Shown here: positions 1 through 7,971 of the stretch, piece after piece
Position numbering within the stretch: the first letter of the stretch is position 1
Layout of the letters: each line of letters starts with the position of its first letter
DNA from: Tenericutes bacterium MZ-XQ
Lineage (GTDB): Bacteria; Bacillota_I; Bacilli_A; Acholeplasmatales; Acholeplasmataceae
Direction: 5' to 3'
NCBI GenBank assembly: GCA_002838205.1
Contig: CP017950.1
Span: 1,432,858 to 1,496,857 of the forward strand
DNA: 64,000 bases
Translations under genes and position numbers: made by a program
The notes under the pieces: generated by a model
Seen by the model: the letters and a program-made list of their open reading frames with translations, nothing else
Told to the model about the DNA's origin: nothing
Databases searched by the model: none

Positions 1-889
1 CCCACATATCTCTGTCAATGATCGCTGGATGACTATTTTCAACATAGTACTGAGGAATTTGTCCGTTATTCTTAACCATTTTATGATCAAGATAGTTTTC
101 AGTATAAGTCTTTTGAAGGAGTGCATCACCTTTATACTTCTCATTGGTAAGAATTGAATTCACATTATTTTTGGTCCAATTCGTTTTACCAGTGGGGGTT
201 TTTACTTGCTTTGATTTCAAATAGTTTGCTATGCCTGTTGCAGTCTTTCCTTCAACCAAAAACATCTTATAAATCATTTTGACAATCTCTGCTTGATCTT
301 CATCAATCACAATCTTTTCATCTTCTTTCTTATAGCCTAGAAACGATTTATAAGCAAATGAAACTTTACCCTGTTGAAAGCCGACTCTCTTACCCCATGT
401 CACGTTTTGACTGATTGAACGTGATTCTTCTTGAGCGATTGATGCCATGATCGTTAATATGAGTTCACTTTTGGGATCTAGCGTCCAGAGATTTTCTTTT
501 TCGAAGAACACCTCAACACCGTTATCTTTTAGTTTTCTAACATAAGATATGGTGTCTAATGTATTTCTTGCGAATCTTGATATGGACTTAGTAATGATTA
601 GATTTATCTTTCCATTTAATGCGTCTGCGATCATTTTATTAAAGCCTACACGTCTTTTTGTATTAGTCCCAGAGATACCTTCATCTGCATAAACGTTTAT
701 ATACTCCCAATCTGGCTTATCTTCTATAAACTTCTTGTAATAGGTGACTTGAGCTTCATAGCTAGTATATTGTTCGTCTGAGTTGGTAGAAACTCTTGCA
801 TAGGCTGCGACTTTCTTAACTGCCATTTGATTAAGTGGCATTTGTGTTAATGGGTGAATCGTAGATGGAATGACAGTAACCTTAGCCAT
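1..889 (-). CDS. Serine recombinase, second copy (partial, cut by window edge)
   Basis: This open frame runs off the left edge, so only about 296 N-terminal residues are visible. An N-terminal resolvase/invertase domain starts near residue 26 with AAYARVST, where the Ser should be the nucleophile. It continues with ADEGISGT, ITKSISRFARNT and AQEESRSIS, all typical of large serine recombinases, and then a Recombinase domain from about residue 180. The ATG at 889 follows GGAGGT at a good distance and overlaps the stop of the upstream recombinase by 8 bases, so the two are translationally coupled. It is clearly related to, but diverged from, that neighbour. Role by family: site-specific DNA integration or excision. 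The zinc-ribbon and C-terminal coil cannot be judged. Confidence 0.9.
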   Translation of the reverse strand, partial: MAKVTVIPSTIHPLTQMPLNQMAVKKVAAYARVSTNSDEQYTSYEAQVTYYKKFIEDKPDWEYINVYADEGISGTNTKRRVGFNKMIADALNGKINLIITKSISRFARNTLDTISYVRKLKDNGVEVFFEKENLWTLDPKSELILTIMASIAQEESRSISQNVTWGKRVGFQQGKVSFAYKSFLGYKKEDEKIVIDEDQAEIVKMIYKMFLVEGKTATGIANYLKSKQVKTPTGKTNWTKNNVNSILTNEKYKGDALLQKTYTENYLDHKMVKNNGQIPQYYVENSHPAIIDRDMW

Positions 890-2195
890 GATGAACACCT
901 CCCTGATGTTGTTTCAATGCTCTTTGTTTTGCCTTCTCCCTCATTTCAGGCGTCCAAGCTTCACTTCTTGAGCTTTTGTTCCAAGACTGTTCAACACTTG
1001 TTTCATCTTTAAATTGAAAAATAAGTTTGTTTTCGGGCATCACGAGTACCTGCTTAACTTTTGATTTTAATACTTCTTCATCAAAGGATCTAATTTTCAA
1101 TATTGTTTTAGCAGCTTTTTTAATTTCTCTGTCTGGTACTTGTTTAGATGGGCAAGCTTCTATTCCTTTCGTTACTGAAAGTGAACATTTCCATATTTCG
1201 TTATGTGGTGTGGTTTTATGAGTATATGCTTTACCACAAATCCCACACTTTATCATGCCCTTGAAAGCTTGAGGTTTTTTATTTATTCTTGGTTTGATTC
1301 TTTCAGCTCGTTGTTTTCTTATTTCTTGAACTTTATCAAATAGATCCTTGCTAATAATCGCCTCATGATTCTTTTTAACTGCATACTGGTCAAGCTCACC
1401 TGAATTGATGATTTTTCTTTTAGATAAGTGATTCTCTCTAAATGTCTTTTGAAGTATCAGATCGCCTGTGTAGTTATAGTTGGATAATATGGTCATGATG
1501 CTTGATCTATTCCATTTTGCTGAATTCTTCGGAATGATACCTCGTTCATCAAGGATTTTGCCGATTGTATCGGCACCATATCCAGCAATGTATAATTGAT
1601 AAATCTGTTGTACGATCTTAGCTTCATCTGGTATTACGATGAAACGTTTGTCTTCAAGTGCATATCCTAAACATGGTTTGCCGCCCCATAGAATACCTTG
1701 CTCAAAGTCTTTCTTGATTCTCCATTTCATGTTCTCCGATGTGCTTCTGGATTCCTCTTGAGCAAATGTCGCAAGGAACGTTAGAATCATTTCACCTTCA
1801 CCGCTCAAGGTATGCACGTTCTGTTCCTCAAAGAACACATCAATACCTAATGACTTCAATTCTCTAACGGTTTCTAATAAAATGACTGTGTTTCGAGCAA
1901 ATCTTGATATCGATTTGGTGATGATCATATCTATCTTCCCCGCTCTACTATCCTCAAGTAAATTTTGAAACTCCAATCGTGAATCTTTAGTACCAGTTAA
2001 CGCTTCATCTGCATATACACCAGCAAATGACCACTCACTATTATCATGGATCAGTTTCTTATAATGGTTAACTTGAGCAGAAAGCGAGTGAAGCATAGCA
2101 TCTTTACCACTTGAAACTCTAGCGTAGGCTGCAACCCTCATCTTACTCGCTAACTTGGGTAACGCGTTTACTTTTGTTACTGTTTTCTTTGTCAT
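882..2195 (-). CDS. Large serine recombinase (phage/element integrase type)
   Basis: A 437-residue site-specific recombinase. Residues 20-160 form the resolvase catalytic domain, with AAYARVSSGKD holding the nucleophilic Ser, then YADEALTGT, ITKSISRFARNT and AQEESRSTSE. Residues about 180-290 form the Recombinase domain, and a zinc beta-ribbon follows near 315-350 (CGICGK, then Cys residues further on). The length is somewhat short for large serine integrases but normal for Firmicute element recombinases. The ATG at 2195 has AGGAGG six bases upstream. The gene overlaps the end of the small upstream gene by 53 bases and the next recombinase by 8. It probably integrates or excises the neighbouring phage-like element; which att sites it uses is not visible. 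Confidence 0.92.
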   Translation of the reverse strand: MTKKTVTKVNALPKLASKMRVAAYARVSSGKDAMLHSLSAQVNHYKKLIHDNSEWSFAGVYADEALTGTKDSRLEFQNLLEDSRAGKIDMIITKSISRFARNTVILLETVRELKSLGIDVFFEEQNVHTLSGEGEMILTFLATFAQEESRSTSENMKWRIKKDFEQGILWGGKPCLGYALEDKRFIVIPDEAKIVQQIYQLYIAGYGADTIGKILDERGIIPKNSAKWNRSSIMTILSNYNYTGDLILQKTFRENHLSKRKIINSGELDQYAVKKNHEAIISKDLFDKVQEIRKQRAERIKPRINKKPQAFKGMIKCGICGKAYTHKTTPHNEIWKCSLSVTKGIEACPSKQVPDREIKKAAKTILKIRSFDEEVLKSKVKQVLVMPENKLIFQFKDETSVEQSWNKSSRSEAWTPEMREKAKQRALKQHQGGVHHG

Positions 2196-2409
2196 GATTT
2201 ACCTCCTCTTCCGACACACTATATATCACTCTTTTTAAAGGTATAGTCAAGTCAATAAGTCGGTATAGATTACCTTTTTTGATACAATACTTATCTGCTA
2301 AATGTGACTCTGCTTTTTGATAATCTTGCTTTGTCATGATGCCTTTTTCAAACATTGTTTTTAAGGGAGTTATGGATAAAAGATACTTTTCAAGATTAGA
2401 TCGTTTCAT
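2143..2409 (-). CDS. Small SHOCT-like protein of the recombinase operon
   Basis: An 88-residue protein. Residues 1-50 (LLSITPLKTMFEKGIMTKQDYQKAE region) resemble the short SHOCT-type helical motif, in which a 'long helix, G-(I/L)-(I/L)-T, second helix' pattern precedes other modules. The C-terminus is charged and rich in Glu, Lys and Ser. Such small proteins are often found just upstream of tandem serine recombinases in Firmicute mobile elements; a role in controlling or assisting recombination is inference. The start overlaps the end of the HTH gene by 14 bases and no strong ribosome binding site precedes it, so translation is probably coupled. The 3' end overlaps the recombinase by 53 bases. 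Confidence 0.7.
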   Translation of the reverse strand: MKRSNLEKYLLSITPLKTMFEKGIMTKQDYQKAESHLADKYCIKKGNLYRLIDLTIPLKRVIYSVSEEEVNHDKENSNKSKRVTQVSE

Positions 2410-2671
2410 GGTGTTTTTTCTCTTTTCGATGTTGATTCCAAAACTGATACCTGCAATGATCAGAACAGAATACTTTTTTCTTCTTTCCCTTGACAGATTT
2501 CATGGTGATTCCGCAATATTTGCATGTGCCGAGAAGTAAATCTTCTTCTGATATTTTTGCAAGTGTATACCTTACTGCACTCGCAGTCATGGATAACTCT
2601 TTCGCAATTCTTTTGTATCCATATCCTTTTTCTTTCAACTCGTTTATCCTATTTTTTACATCATCACTCAT
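2396..2671 (-). CDS. Small HTH and zinc-ribbon DNA-binding protein
   Basis: A 91-residue protein. Residues 8-40 (INELKEKGYGYKRIAKELSMTASAVRYTL) look like a helix-turn-helix of the sigma-70 region 4 / Hin type. Residues 50-80 hold a CxxC and a CxxxC pair (CKYCG and CSDHC) that should bind zinc. The ATG at 2671 is chosen because AAGGAGG lies seven bases upstream; an in-frame GTG at 2689 would place this ribosome binding site inside the gene. It is the first gene of the recombinase operon and likely regulates it or acts as a recombination accessory factor; this is inference from position and domain type. Confidence 0.75.
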   Translation of the reverse strand: MSDDVKNRINELKEKGYGYKRIAKELSMTASAVRYTLAKISEEDLLLGTCKYCGITMKSVKGKKKKVFCSDHCRYQFWNQHRKEKKHHETI

Positions 2672-2721
2672 AAGATCAACCTCCTTCACTAGTTAAATGG
2701 CGAGGTAAGGTCCGTTTTGCC

Positions 2722-2772
2722 GGTAAAAAATAAAAAAAACCTCATGTTGAGGATAATTTCCTGTTCATGAGG
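2722..2772 (-). terminator. Terminator at the end of the phage late operon
   Basis: On the minus strand CCTCATG (2772-2766) pairs with CATGAGG (2746-2740), with a loop of about 19 bases, followed by a run of eight T and more T-rich sequence. It lies just after the holin-like gene and before the recombinase operon, so the two transcription units are separate. Confidence 0.75.
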
Positions 2773-2779
2773 TCTGTGA

Positions 2780-3265
2780 TTATTTATTTAATTGTTCTTT
2801 GATAATTTTTTCTGCTTCAGATAAGGTTTCTTTTCCTTGCATCTTGTTGCTGAATGATACGTAGTCATTAATGATCGCTTCAATCTTAGATTGATTTGTT
2901 TCGACAAATTCAACTGCTTTCTCTGTAGATCCCGTAATGTTACTTACCCATTCACTTAAACGAGAAATAACAGCTAACTTTTTATCATCGCCATTAAGAT
3001 ATGTCTCGCCTTTAGTTTTAGCTAACTGATTTTTTTCTTCTACAATCATAATAAATTCTTTGATCGTTTTTTGGATGCTTTCATCGAAGATAACATCTTT
3101 TGCTTTGCTGACCAAGTCATATACATTTTCAGCTGTTTCTTTAAGATCTTGTTTGACCTCTTTGATTATCTCATTAAGAGATTGATTTTTACCCATTTTT
3201 GATGTCACATACAGAGCTAGTAGTAACAGCGAAATTATTAGTAATAAAATTTCAAGTGTTGTCAT
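2780..3265 (-). CDS. Holin-like phage membrane protein
   Basis: A 161-residue protein with one N-terminal membrane segment (residues 4-22, LEILLLIISLLLLALYVTS). A long, mostly helical, charged tail follows, with heptad-like patterns from 30 to 160. This layout (single TM, coil, last gene of the late operon) matches LLH/phage_holin-type proteins of Firmicute siphophages. No peptidase, amidase or muramidase gene lies nearby, as expected for a host without peptidoglycan, so the protein may act alone in membrane disruption. It overlaps the next upstream membrane protein by 14 bases. The family assignment rests on topology and position, not on a diagnostic motif. Confidence 0.6.
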   Translation of the reverse strand: MTTLEILLLIISLLLLALYVTSKMGKNQSLNEIIKEVKQDLKETAENVYDLVSKAKDVIFDESIQKTIKEFIMIVEEKNQLAKTKGETYLNGDDKKLAVISRLSEWVSNITGSTEKAVEFVETNQSKIEAIINDYVSFSNKMQGKETLSEAEKIIKEQLNK

Positions 3266-3578
3266 TTTCTTTTCCTCCTAAATGTTTATAGATATTAACT
3301 TGTGAATCTTCTAATCTTGACACACGATGTTCTAACACATTCACATCTTTTTTAAGCGATTTTATATCTTGAGAATGAAGTTCAAGCAAGTTAATCATTT
3401 TCACATTTTGCTTTTCTATTTTTTGTAGGTTAACCATGATTTCATCATTCTTTGACTTATTGTTTTTTTCTTGCCTATTGAATTGTTTAATCGTGGTTAA
3501 TATCACTACAACCATTGTCACGATCCAATAGATTAAGTTTTCCATTCTAAATAGACTTAATAGATTATCCCAGTCCAT
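3252..3578 (-). CDS. Small membrane protein with coiled coil (XhlA-like)
   Basis: A 108-residue protein. Residues 12-32 form a membrane segment (ENLIYWIVTMVVVILTTIKQF). The rest is hydrophilic with heptads of I/L/V (NLQKIEKQNVKMINLLELHSQDIKSLKKDVNVLEHRVSRLEDSQ), a coiled coil typical of haemolysin XhlA-type accessory proteins found next to phage holins, although here the membrane segment is N-terminal rather than C-terminal. It sits between the nucleotidyltransferase gene (14-base overlap) and the holin-like gene (14-base overlap), so the three are translationally coupled. Function as a lysis accessory is inference from topology and position. Confidence 0.6.
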   Translation of the reverse strand: MDWDNLLSLFRMENLIYWIVTMVVVILTTIKQFNRQEKNNKSKNDEIMVNLQKIEKQNVKMINLLELHSQDIKSLKKDVNVLEHRVSRLEDSQVNIYKHLGGKENDNT

Positions 3579-4203
3579 GATTTTTCATCTCTTTTCTGTA
3601 ATTACTCAAGTAATCAATTTGTTCTATAATTTTATCAACATACTTTGTTGCATCATGAGTTTTGTAATTTGCCTTATACTCAAGCATTAGACTATACCAA
3701 GGTTCCGAAACCTTTAAATTAAACTGTCCAGTCTCATCATAGTGATCGAGCATACCCCTAAGTCGAAACAAATGGTAATGTGTCTTTGAGGTTGGATTGA
3801 TTTCAAATTTACTTATGGCATAGACTAAAACAGCATCAATAAAATGGTAGATGAAACTTCGATCAACAGATTTAATAAGTTCATTTAGTTCATTAGAAAA
3901 TTCAGGACTAAGATAATATTCATTTGAATCTATGCCCATGATATTATCGGCTGCTTGTCTGTGGTAAGCAATGATCGAATCGTCAAATTGCTGTCTTTTT
4001 ATAAAATCTTCTTTCGAGAAAACAAAAAGATCATAATTTCCAATAAATAAATGCAGTATCCCTTTAAAACCGTCTAATACAACAGTTAAATCAATATCGC
4101 TATTTTCATCATCTAAACCATAAGCCTTAGAACCCCCATAATAAATGAGTAATATTTTTGTGTTTGGAAACACTTCTTTTATCATGTTATATATTTCATT
4201 CAT
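3565..4203 (-). CDS. Phage-borne nucleotidyltransferase (DNA polymerase beta superfamily)
   Basis: A 212-residue protein. Residues 17-45 carry the nucleotidyltransferase signature: YYGGSKAYGLDDENSDIDLTVV contains the GS...G turn and the two metal-binding Asp residues of SDIDL. The remainder is helical and may select the substrate. It resembles predicted nucleotidyltransferases of the YcgL/RlaP type, whose substrates are poorly known. The ATG at 4203 is preferred over an in-frame TTG at 4239: GAGG lies nine bases upstream and the start overlaps the previous stop by 8 bases. Finding such an enzyme between tail-tip and holin-like genes is uncommon. It could modify host RNA or protein; no target can be named. 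Confidence 0.75.
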   Translation of the reverse strand: MNEIYNMIKEVFPNTKILLIYYGGSKAYGLDDENSDIDLTVVLDGFKGILHLFIGNYDLFVFSKEDFIKRQQFDDSIIAYHRQAADNIMGIDSNEYYLSPEFSNELNELIKSVDRSFIYHFIDAVLVYAISKFEINPTSKTHYHLFRLRGMLDHYDETGQFNLKVSEPWYSLMLEYKANYKTHDATKYVDKIIEQIDYLSNYRKEMKNHGLG

Positions 4204-4528
4204 CTTGAGATTCCTCAACGTGTTCAGGTATTGGATCAACCACTTCTAAATCATCCAATGAATCATCAAAACCAATCACATTTTGTTTTAACCAAAGATA
4301 TCCATGTTCAATCGGATTTGTATTCAAAAATGTTGGATAATCTAATTGAGGTATTTCGATGTCAATCTCCTCAATAGGATCACTTTGATTTATTCTTGCT
4401 TCTTTTGATAGATAAGTTGATACACAAAGTATGATCCTTTTATCTTTATAGTTAATGCTAAACGCTGATATTCTATGGTATGAAGCTTGAACGCCAAACT
4501 TCGTATCTAAAGCCTTAATAATTGCCAT
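4196..4528 (-). CDS. Phage late protein of unknown function
   Basis: A 110-residue protein beginning MAIIKALDTKFGVQASYHRISAF. It has an N-terminal beta-rich half and an acidic C-terminus (LEVVDPIPEHVEESQDE). Similar small proteins follow tail-fibre genes in Bacillus and Listeria siphophages, but I recognise no domain. It lies eight bases after the tail protein at 4536 and overlaps the nucleotidyltransferase start by 8 bases, so it belongs to the late operon. Confidence 0.6.
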   Translation of the reverse strand: MAIIKALDTKFGVQASYHRISAFSINYKDKRIILCVSTYLSKEARINQSDPIEEIDIEIPQLDYPTFLNTNPIEHGYLWLKQNVIGFDDSLDDLEVVDPIPEHVEESQDE

Positions 4529-4535
4529 ATTGTCC

Positions 4536-5216
4536 TCACTTTCTTTTCACACGGTAAATCGTAATTGATAAAGTATCTGGTGAACCGAGATTTAATCCAG
4601 TATTGATATAAAGTTGTCCAAGATTACCATTTACTGTATGCACAAAATCACATGACTTAATAGTTGAGTCACCTTGACCAGATAAAGTTGTTACACTTTT
4701 ACCGTATGCAACCCATTGCACGATATCGCTGAGTGATGACCTAAACATTGGGGATAATTCAAAAGAGATGATTTTCGATATACCACTTGTGATAGTTGGT
4801 CCTGTTTCATAACTATCTTCGATATATTGAACCGTTGTGTTTTTTGAACTTCTTGTTTGATAGACGCTACTTTCTGTACTTGCATAATAATTTAAGTAAC
4901 TACCCGTTAGAGTTGATGATGCGGCAGTTCGATAATAAAAATAAGTATCTGAGACATCTGTTGATGTACCATAAGTTGATGAAACAATATGGATTTTATA
5001 GATGAAATTTGAATCAAATGAATAATTCAGAGTATGTGTATACGCATAGCCTTCATAACTATAAACAAGTTCCATCTCTCCACCAATTTTGACAACCGAT
5101 GAAGGCGTTCTAGCGTATAAAGCATTCTCGTTATAATCAAATGCAAGTTCACCTAAATAGTTTAATTGTGCAGTTGTTGGTTTTGCAGTACCTCTTTTAA
5201 CTCTGATGATAGCCAT
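4536..5216 (-). CDS. Phage tail/receptor-binding protein, short
   Basis: A 226-residue protein. Its first 45 residues (IIRVKRGTAKPTTAQLNYLGELAFDYNENALYAR) match the small N-terminal module of many phage distal tail proteins ('IxxRRGT...GE..yd...lyvg'). The rest is rich in Ser, Thr, Tyr and beta-forming residues, as in receptor-binding or fibre tips. The neighbouring protein at 5216-6067 starts with the same kind of module. The two genes overlap by one base. It likely sits at the distal tail and may contact the host membrane surface; the ligand is unknown. Confidence 0.65.
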   Translation of the reverse strand: MAIIRVKRGTAKPTTAQLNYLGELAFDYNENALYARTPSSVVKIGGEMELVYSYEGYAYTHTLNYSFDSNFIYKIHIVSSTYGTSTDVSDTYFYYRTAASSTLTGSYLNYYASTESSVYQTRSSKNTTVQYIEDSYETGPTITSGISKIISFELSPMFRSSLSDIVQWVAYGKSVTTLSGQGDSTIKSCDFVHTVNGNLGQLYINTGLNLGSPDTLSITIYRVKRK

Positions 5217-6067
5217 TAATAAGTCCCACCATCTATGATTGAGGTCGGCATAAGGACCTTAGTTTTATCAATACCTAATTTATAGGAAACTCTAGTTGGT
5301 GTGTAATTTGAGTCGACAACCGCTGTATAAATGAGTCCATCGATAATTACTCCATTGGTATAATCAGCCTCTGTTCCAGCAACTGCAATTCCATCAGCAT
5401 CACTTATGTATACATTTTTAACGTTACTTAAGACTGTTCTTTGATCTTCAGTTAAATGTAAATTACTGGCGACATGCGTGTTATATGTTGATGCAGCTAC
5501 ACCACCTAATCCTGCAAGGGTAATTGATACCGCTCCGGTTGATCCATTAACACTTGTGACTGCATCTGTTGGTGTTAAGAGCTCTTGCCAGTTAGCTAGC
5601 GTTGAATAAGGTGATGCTTTAAGAATAAATGATTTGTTTAAGTCGGTTCTAACCGCAACGTCACCTTCTTGAGCTGTAGACAAACCAAGCATCGCAGTTT
5701 GACTTGCGACTACAAATGTATTTGTCATCGCAATCTTTGGTACAACACTGTCTGCTAGTTTGCCATTCGCATCGAGAACAGGTACATTCCCATTTCCGGT
5801 TCCAGTATTTTTGGTTGCTGCAGTTCCTAATCCAAGTGCAGTAATTTTTGTGTCAATTTGAGTGTTTACTTTAGCAACTCCAGGTATTTTTAAATAGTCT
5901 GATTCTGCTAGTGGAACTGATACACTAGCAACCTTATCTGCTTTTGCAATATATAGATGCTCACCACTAAAATCAACTAGTGGTTCACCAGCTTTTACTG
6001 ATCCTGTTGTCCCAACAAGAGGACCTGTTCCTGCTGTAGTTCTTCTTTTAATTTGAATTGTGGCCAT
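5216..6067 (-). CDS. Phage tail fibre-like protein
   Basis: A 283-residue protein. Residues 1-45 form the module IQIKRRTTAGTG...GEPLVDFSGEHLYIAK, shared with the downstream tail protein. Residues about 60-190 have low-complexity Gly/Ala/Thr/Val sequence typical of fibres (LGLGTAATKNTGTGNGNVP, SVNGSTGAVSITLAGLGGVAASTYNTHVASNLHLTEDQR). The LHLTEDQR stretch is common at fibre ends in Firmicute phages. It starts 11 bases after the previous gene and overlaps the next by one. It is probably a structural adhesin of the tail tip; the host receptor is not known. Confidence 0.7.
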   Translation of the reverse strand: MATIQIKRRTTAGTGPLVGTTGSVKAGEPLVDFSGEHLYIAKADKVASVSVPLAESDYLKIPGVAKVNTQIDTKITALGLGTAATKNTGTGNGNVPVLDANGKLADSVVPKIAMTNTFVVASQTAMLGLSTAQEGDVAVRTDLNKSFILKASPYSTLANWQELLTPTDAVTSVNGSTGAVSITLAGLGGVAASTYNTHVASNLHLTEDQRTVLSNVKNVYISDADGIAVAGTEADYTNGVIIDGLIYTAVVDSNYTPTRVSYKLGIDKTKVLMPTSIIDGGTY

Positions 6068-6078
6068 TTAAATTCCTC

Positions 6079-6852
6079 CTATTTTTTCATAAATAAACTT
6101 GTGATTTTATGCGTTGAGTTTGTTGTAGTTAATGTCACAACCCCATTCTCATATGAGATACTTAATGAGTAATCACTAGAAGCATATCGATATGAAACTG
6201 CTGTATTTGACCCAACGATAATGAATAGCAACTCACCTGGAAACGTAACAACTGTAGATCCATTGATCACAACATATAAGATTGCTTGGCTTAGTTCAGT
6301 TGAATTAGTTCCTGAGAAACGATAAGTTCCAGCTGAGACTAGCGTTAATTGTTTCCTGATTGGTAAGTAGTGGTTAAATATTTCATCATCTAATGTATCG
6401 ACTCGCCCTTTATCGTTACTAATCATCTTTCGTGAATAACTAGTTAAAGTCACCGATGATGTCGTTTTTGTATATGCACATAGTACCAACTCATAAAGAC
6501 CATCAGTAGTTAATAAATTGGTTGTTGTTAATGAAGGATACCCTCCAACCTGCTCTTTTAAGTATAAGCTTACGCTATCATCTGCTGAGTTTACACCCAA
6601 GACTACATAGCCACTTTTACTAGAGTCTGGTGTAACACCGATCATTGTTTGGTTTTCGATGTATACCAAACGTCCAAATATTGATGCATAACCATCACTA
6701 AATGTAATGGTGTTGTTTGCTAAAGTAAAACTACATTCGCTCTTTAAACCTTTTAAAATGCCAACATCGCTTGAAAAAAGAAAATGATACAAATCTGAAT
6801 CAATCTTAGCTGTAACATTGCCACCTTCAAAGGTGATTTTTTGCAGTCCCAT
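6079..6852 (-). CDS. Phage baseplate/tail-tip structural protein
   Basis: A 257-residue beta-rich protein. Its N-terminal part (FEGGNVTAKIDSDLYHFLFSSDVGILKG...FSDGYASIFGRLVYIENQ) resembles the minor structural/baseplate proteins in the tail-tip clusters of Lactobacillales and Bacillus phages. It carries no catalytic motif. It overlaps the upstream tail gene by one base. The position after the Tal-like protein and before fibre proteins supports a tail-tip role. Confidence 0.65.
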   Translation of the reverse strand: MGLQKITFEGGNVTAKIDSDLYHFLFSSDVGILKGLKSECSFTLANNTITFSDGYASIFGRLVYIENQTMIGVTPDSSKSGYVVLGVNSADDSVSLYLKEQVGGYPSLTTTNLLTTDGLYELVLCAYTKTTSSVTLTSYSRKMISNDKGRVDTLDDEIFNHYLPIRKQLTLVSAGTYRFSGTNSTELSQAILYVVINGSTVVTFPGELLFIIVGSNTAVSYRYASSDYSLSISYENGVVTLTTTNSTHKITSLFMKK

Positions 6853-7970
6853 CAGAACTCACCTCCATCAATATTTGAATTTGTAATTGTGATATTACTT
6901 GTCGAAGTACTGCCAGTATTTTTACTGAGCAGTTGTATTTTTTCTGTGAGTTTCACTCTATATTCTCCTAACGTTATCGTTGCATGTTTCATTGAATCTC
7001 TAAATTCAATTCCAGTTATAACTGAATCATAGGTTTTACCTTTATGAATAAACGATACATAATCACCTAAATTAATGTTTTTGAACGGTACAAAAATGTT
7101 ATTGTTCATATCAATCATAAAAGTAATGTTGTGATCTAGTTTTGACGTGACCATTTCACTTCTTGCTTTTGTTTCAAGAGATAAGTATTCGTTATCTGTA
7201 TAAAAATAGCTCTTTGACATCACACTTGTATATCTTAGATCAGACGAGCTATCTTCTGTGATATCTCCAGTTGTTAGTAGATAAAACGTTCTAACATTTA
7301 GATAGGTTTGGTTTTCACTTCTCGGATAGAAAATGACCTTATTAACGAGTTGACTTGTTGAATCATTGGTTTCTATCTGCATGATTGATGAAAAATCACT
7401 TTTGATGGTCGTCCCTTGATTGACACCAACAATTCTAAATTTAATACCCGTAATTCTTCCTCTAATGTAGATGACTTCTGTTTTAAAACTAATACCATAT
7501 CCCTTAGATACGAGTTCAAATATCTTTGACATATTAATGATGTTGTCTGTTTCAAAATTCAAACTTCCGGATGCACTTGTTTCTTTACTGATATTTAAAT
7601 ATGACAAATTTTGTCTTGTGTCTGAATTATTCTTGAAATAGCTCGAAATGATTTGATATAAATAATCCGCTAAATCACCACTAAAACTTGGTGCAATGAT
7701 ATCCAAATTAAAAATCTCCCTAAAATCGAGAGATTTAATACTCGTTGTATAATCATCTAATCGTTCAATACTTTCAAGAATACCTATATATGAGAATGTG
7801 TCATGTTTCAGGATGACAATATCCCCGATTTCACAGTTAATCTCTGTCTTGTTCACTTGAAACGTTGATCGCTTAATTAAAACCATGTCTAAAATGATCT
7901 CATATTGCTTACTGACATATGCATTATCTTTATACTGCAAAGTACTTCGATCTAAGAACAATAGTTTCAT
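6852..7970 (-). CDS. Phage tail-tip (Tal/gp18-like) protein
   Basis: A 372-residue protein in the position of the tail-associated (Tal) or tip hub protein, directly after the distal tail protein. The N-terminal 110 residues (ILKHDTFSYIGILESIERLDDYTTSIKSLDFREIFNLD) look like the hub beta-barrels that handle coordinates around the tail tube. It has no lysozyme or peptidase extension, which many Gram-positive phage Tal proteins carry; this fits a host without a wall. The C-terminus ends in a Ser/Thr/Asn-rich linker. Family assignment is by position and fold-like pattern. Confidence 0.65.
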   Translation of the reverse strand: MKLLFLDRSTLQYKDNAYVSKQYEIILDMVLIKRSTFQVNKTEINCEIGDIVILKHDTFSYIGILESIERLDDYTTSIKSLDFREIFNLDIIAPSFSGDLADYLYQIISSYFKNNSDTRQNLSYLNISKETSASGSLNFETDNIINMSKIFELVSKGYGISFKTEVIYIRGRITGIKFRIVGVNQGTTIKSDFSSIMQIETNDSTSQLVNKVIFYPRSENQTYLNVRTFYLLTTGDITEDSSSDLRYTSVMSKSYFYTDNEYLSLETKARSEMVTSKLDHNITFMIDMNNNIFVPFKNINLGDYVSFIHKGKTYDSVITGIEFRDSMKHATITLGEYRVKLTEKIQLLSKNTGSTSTSNITITNSNIDGGEF

Positions 7971-7971
7971 A

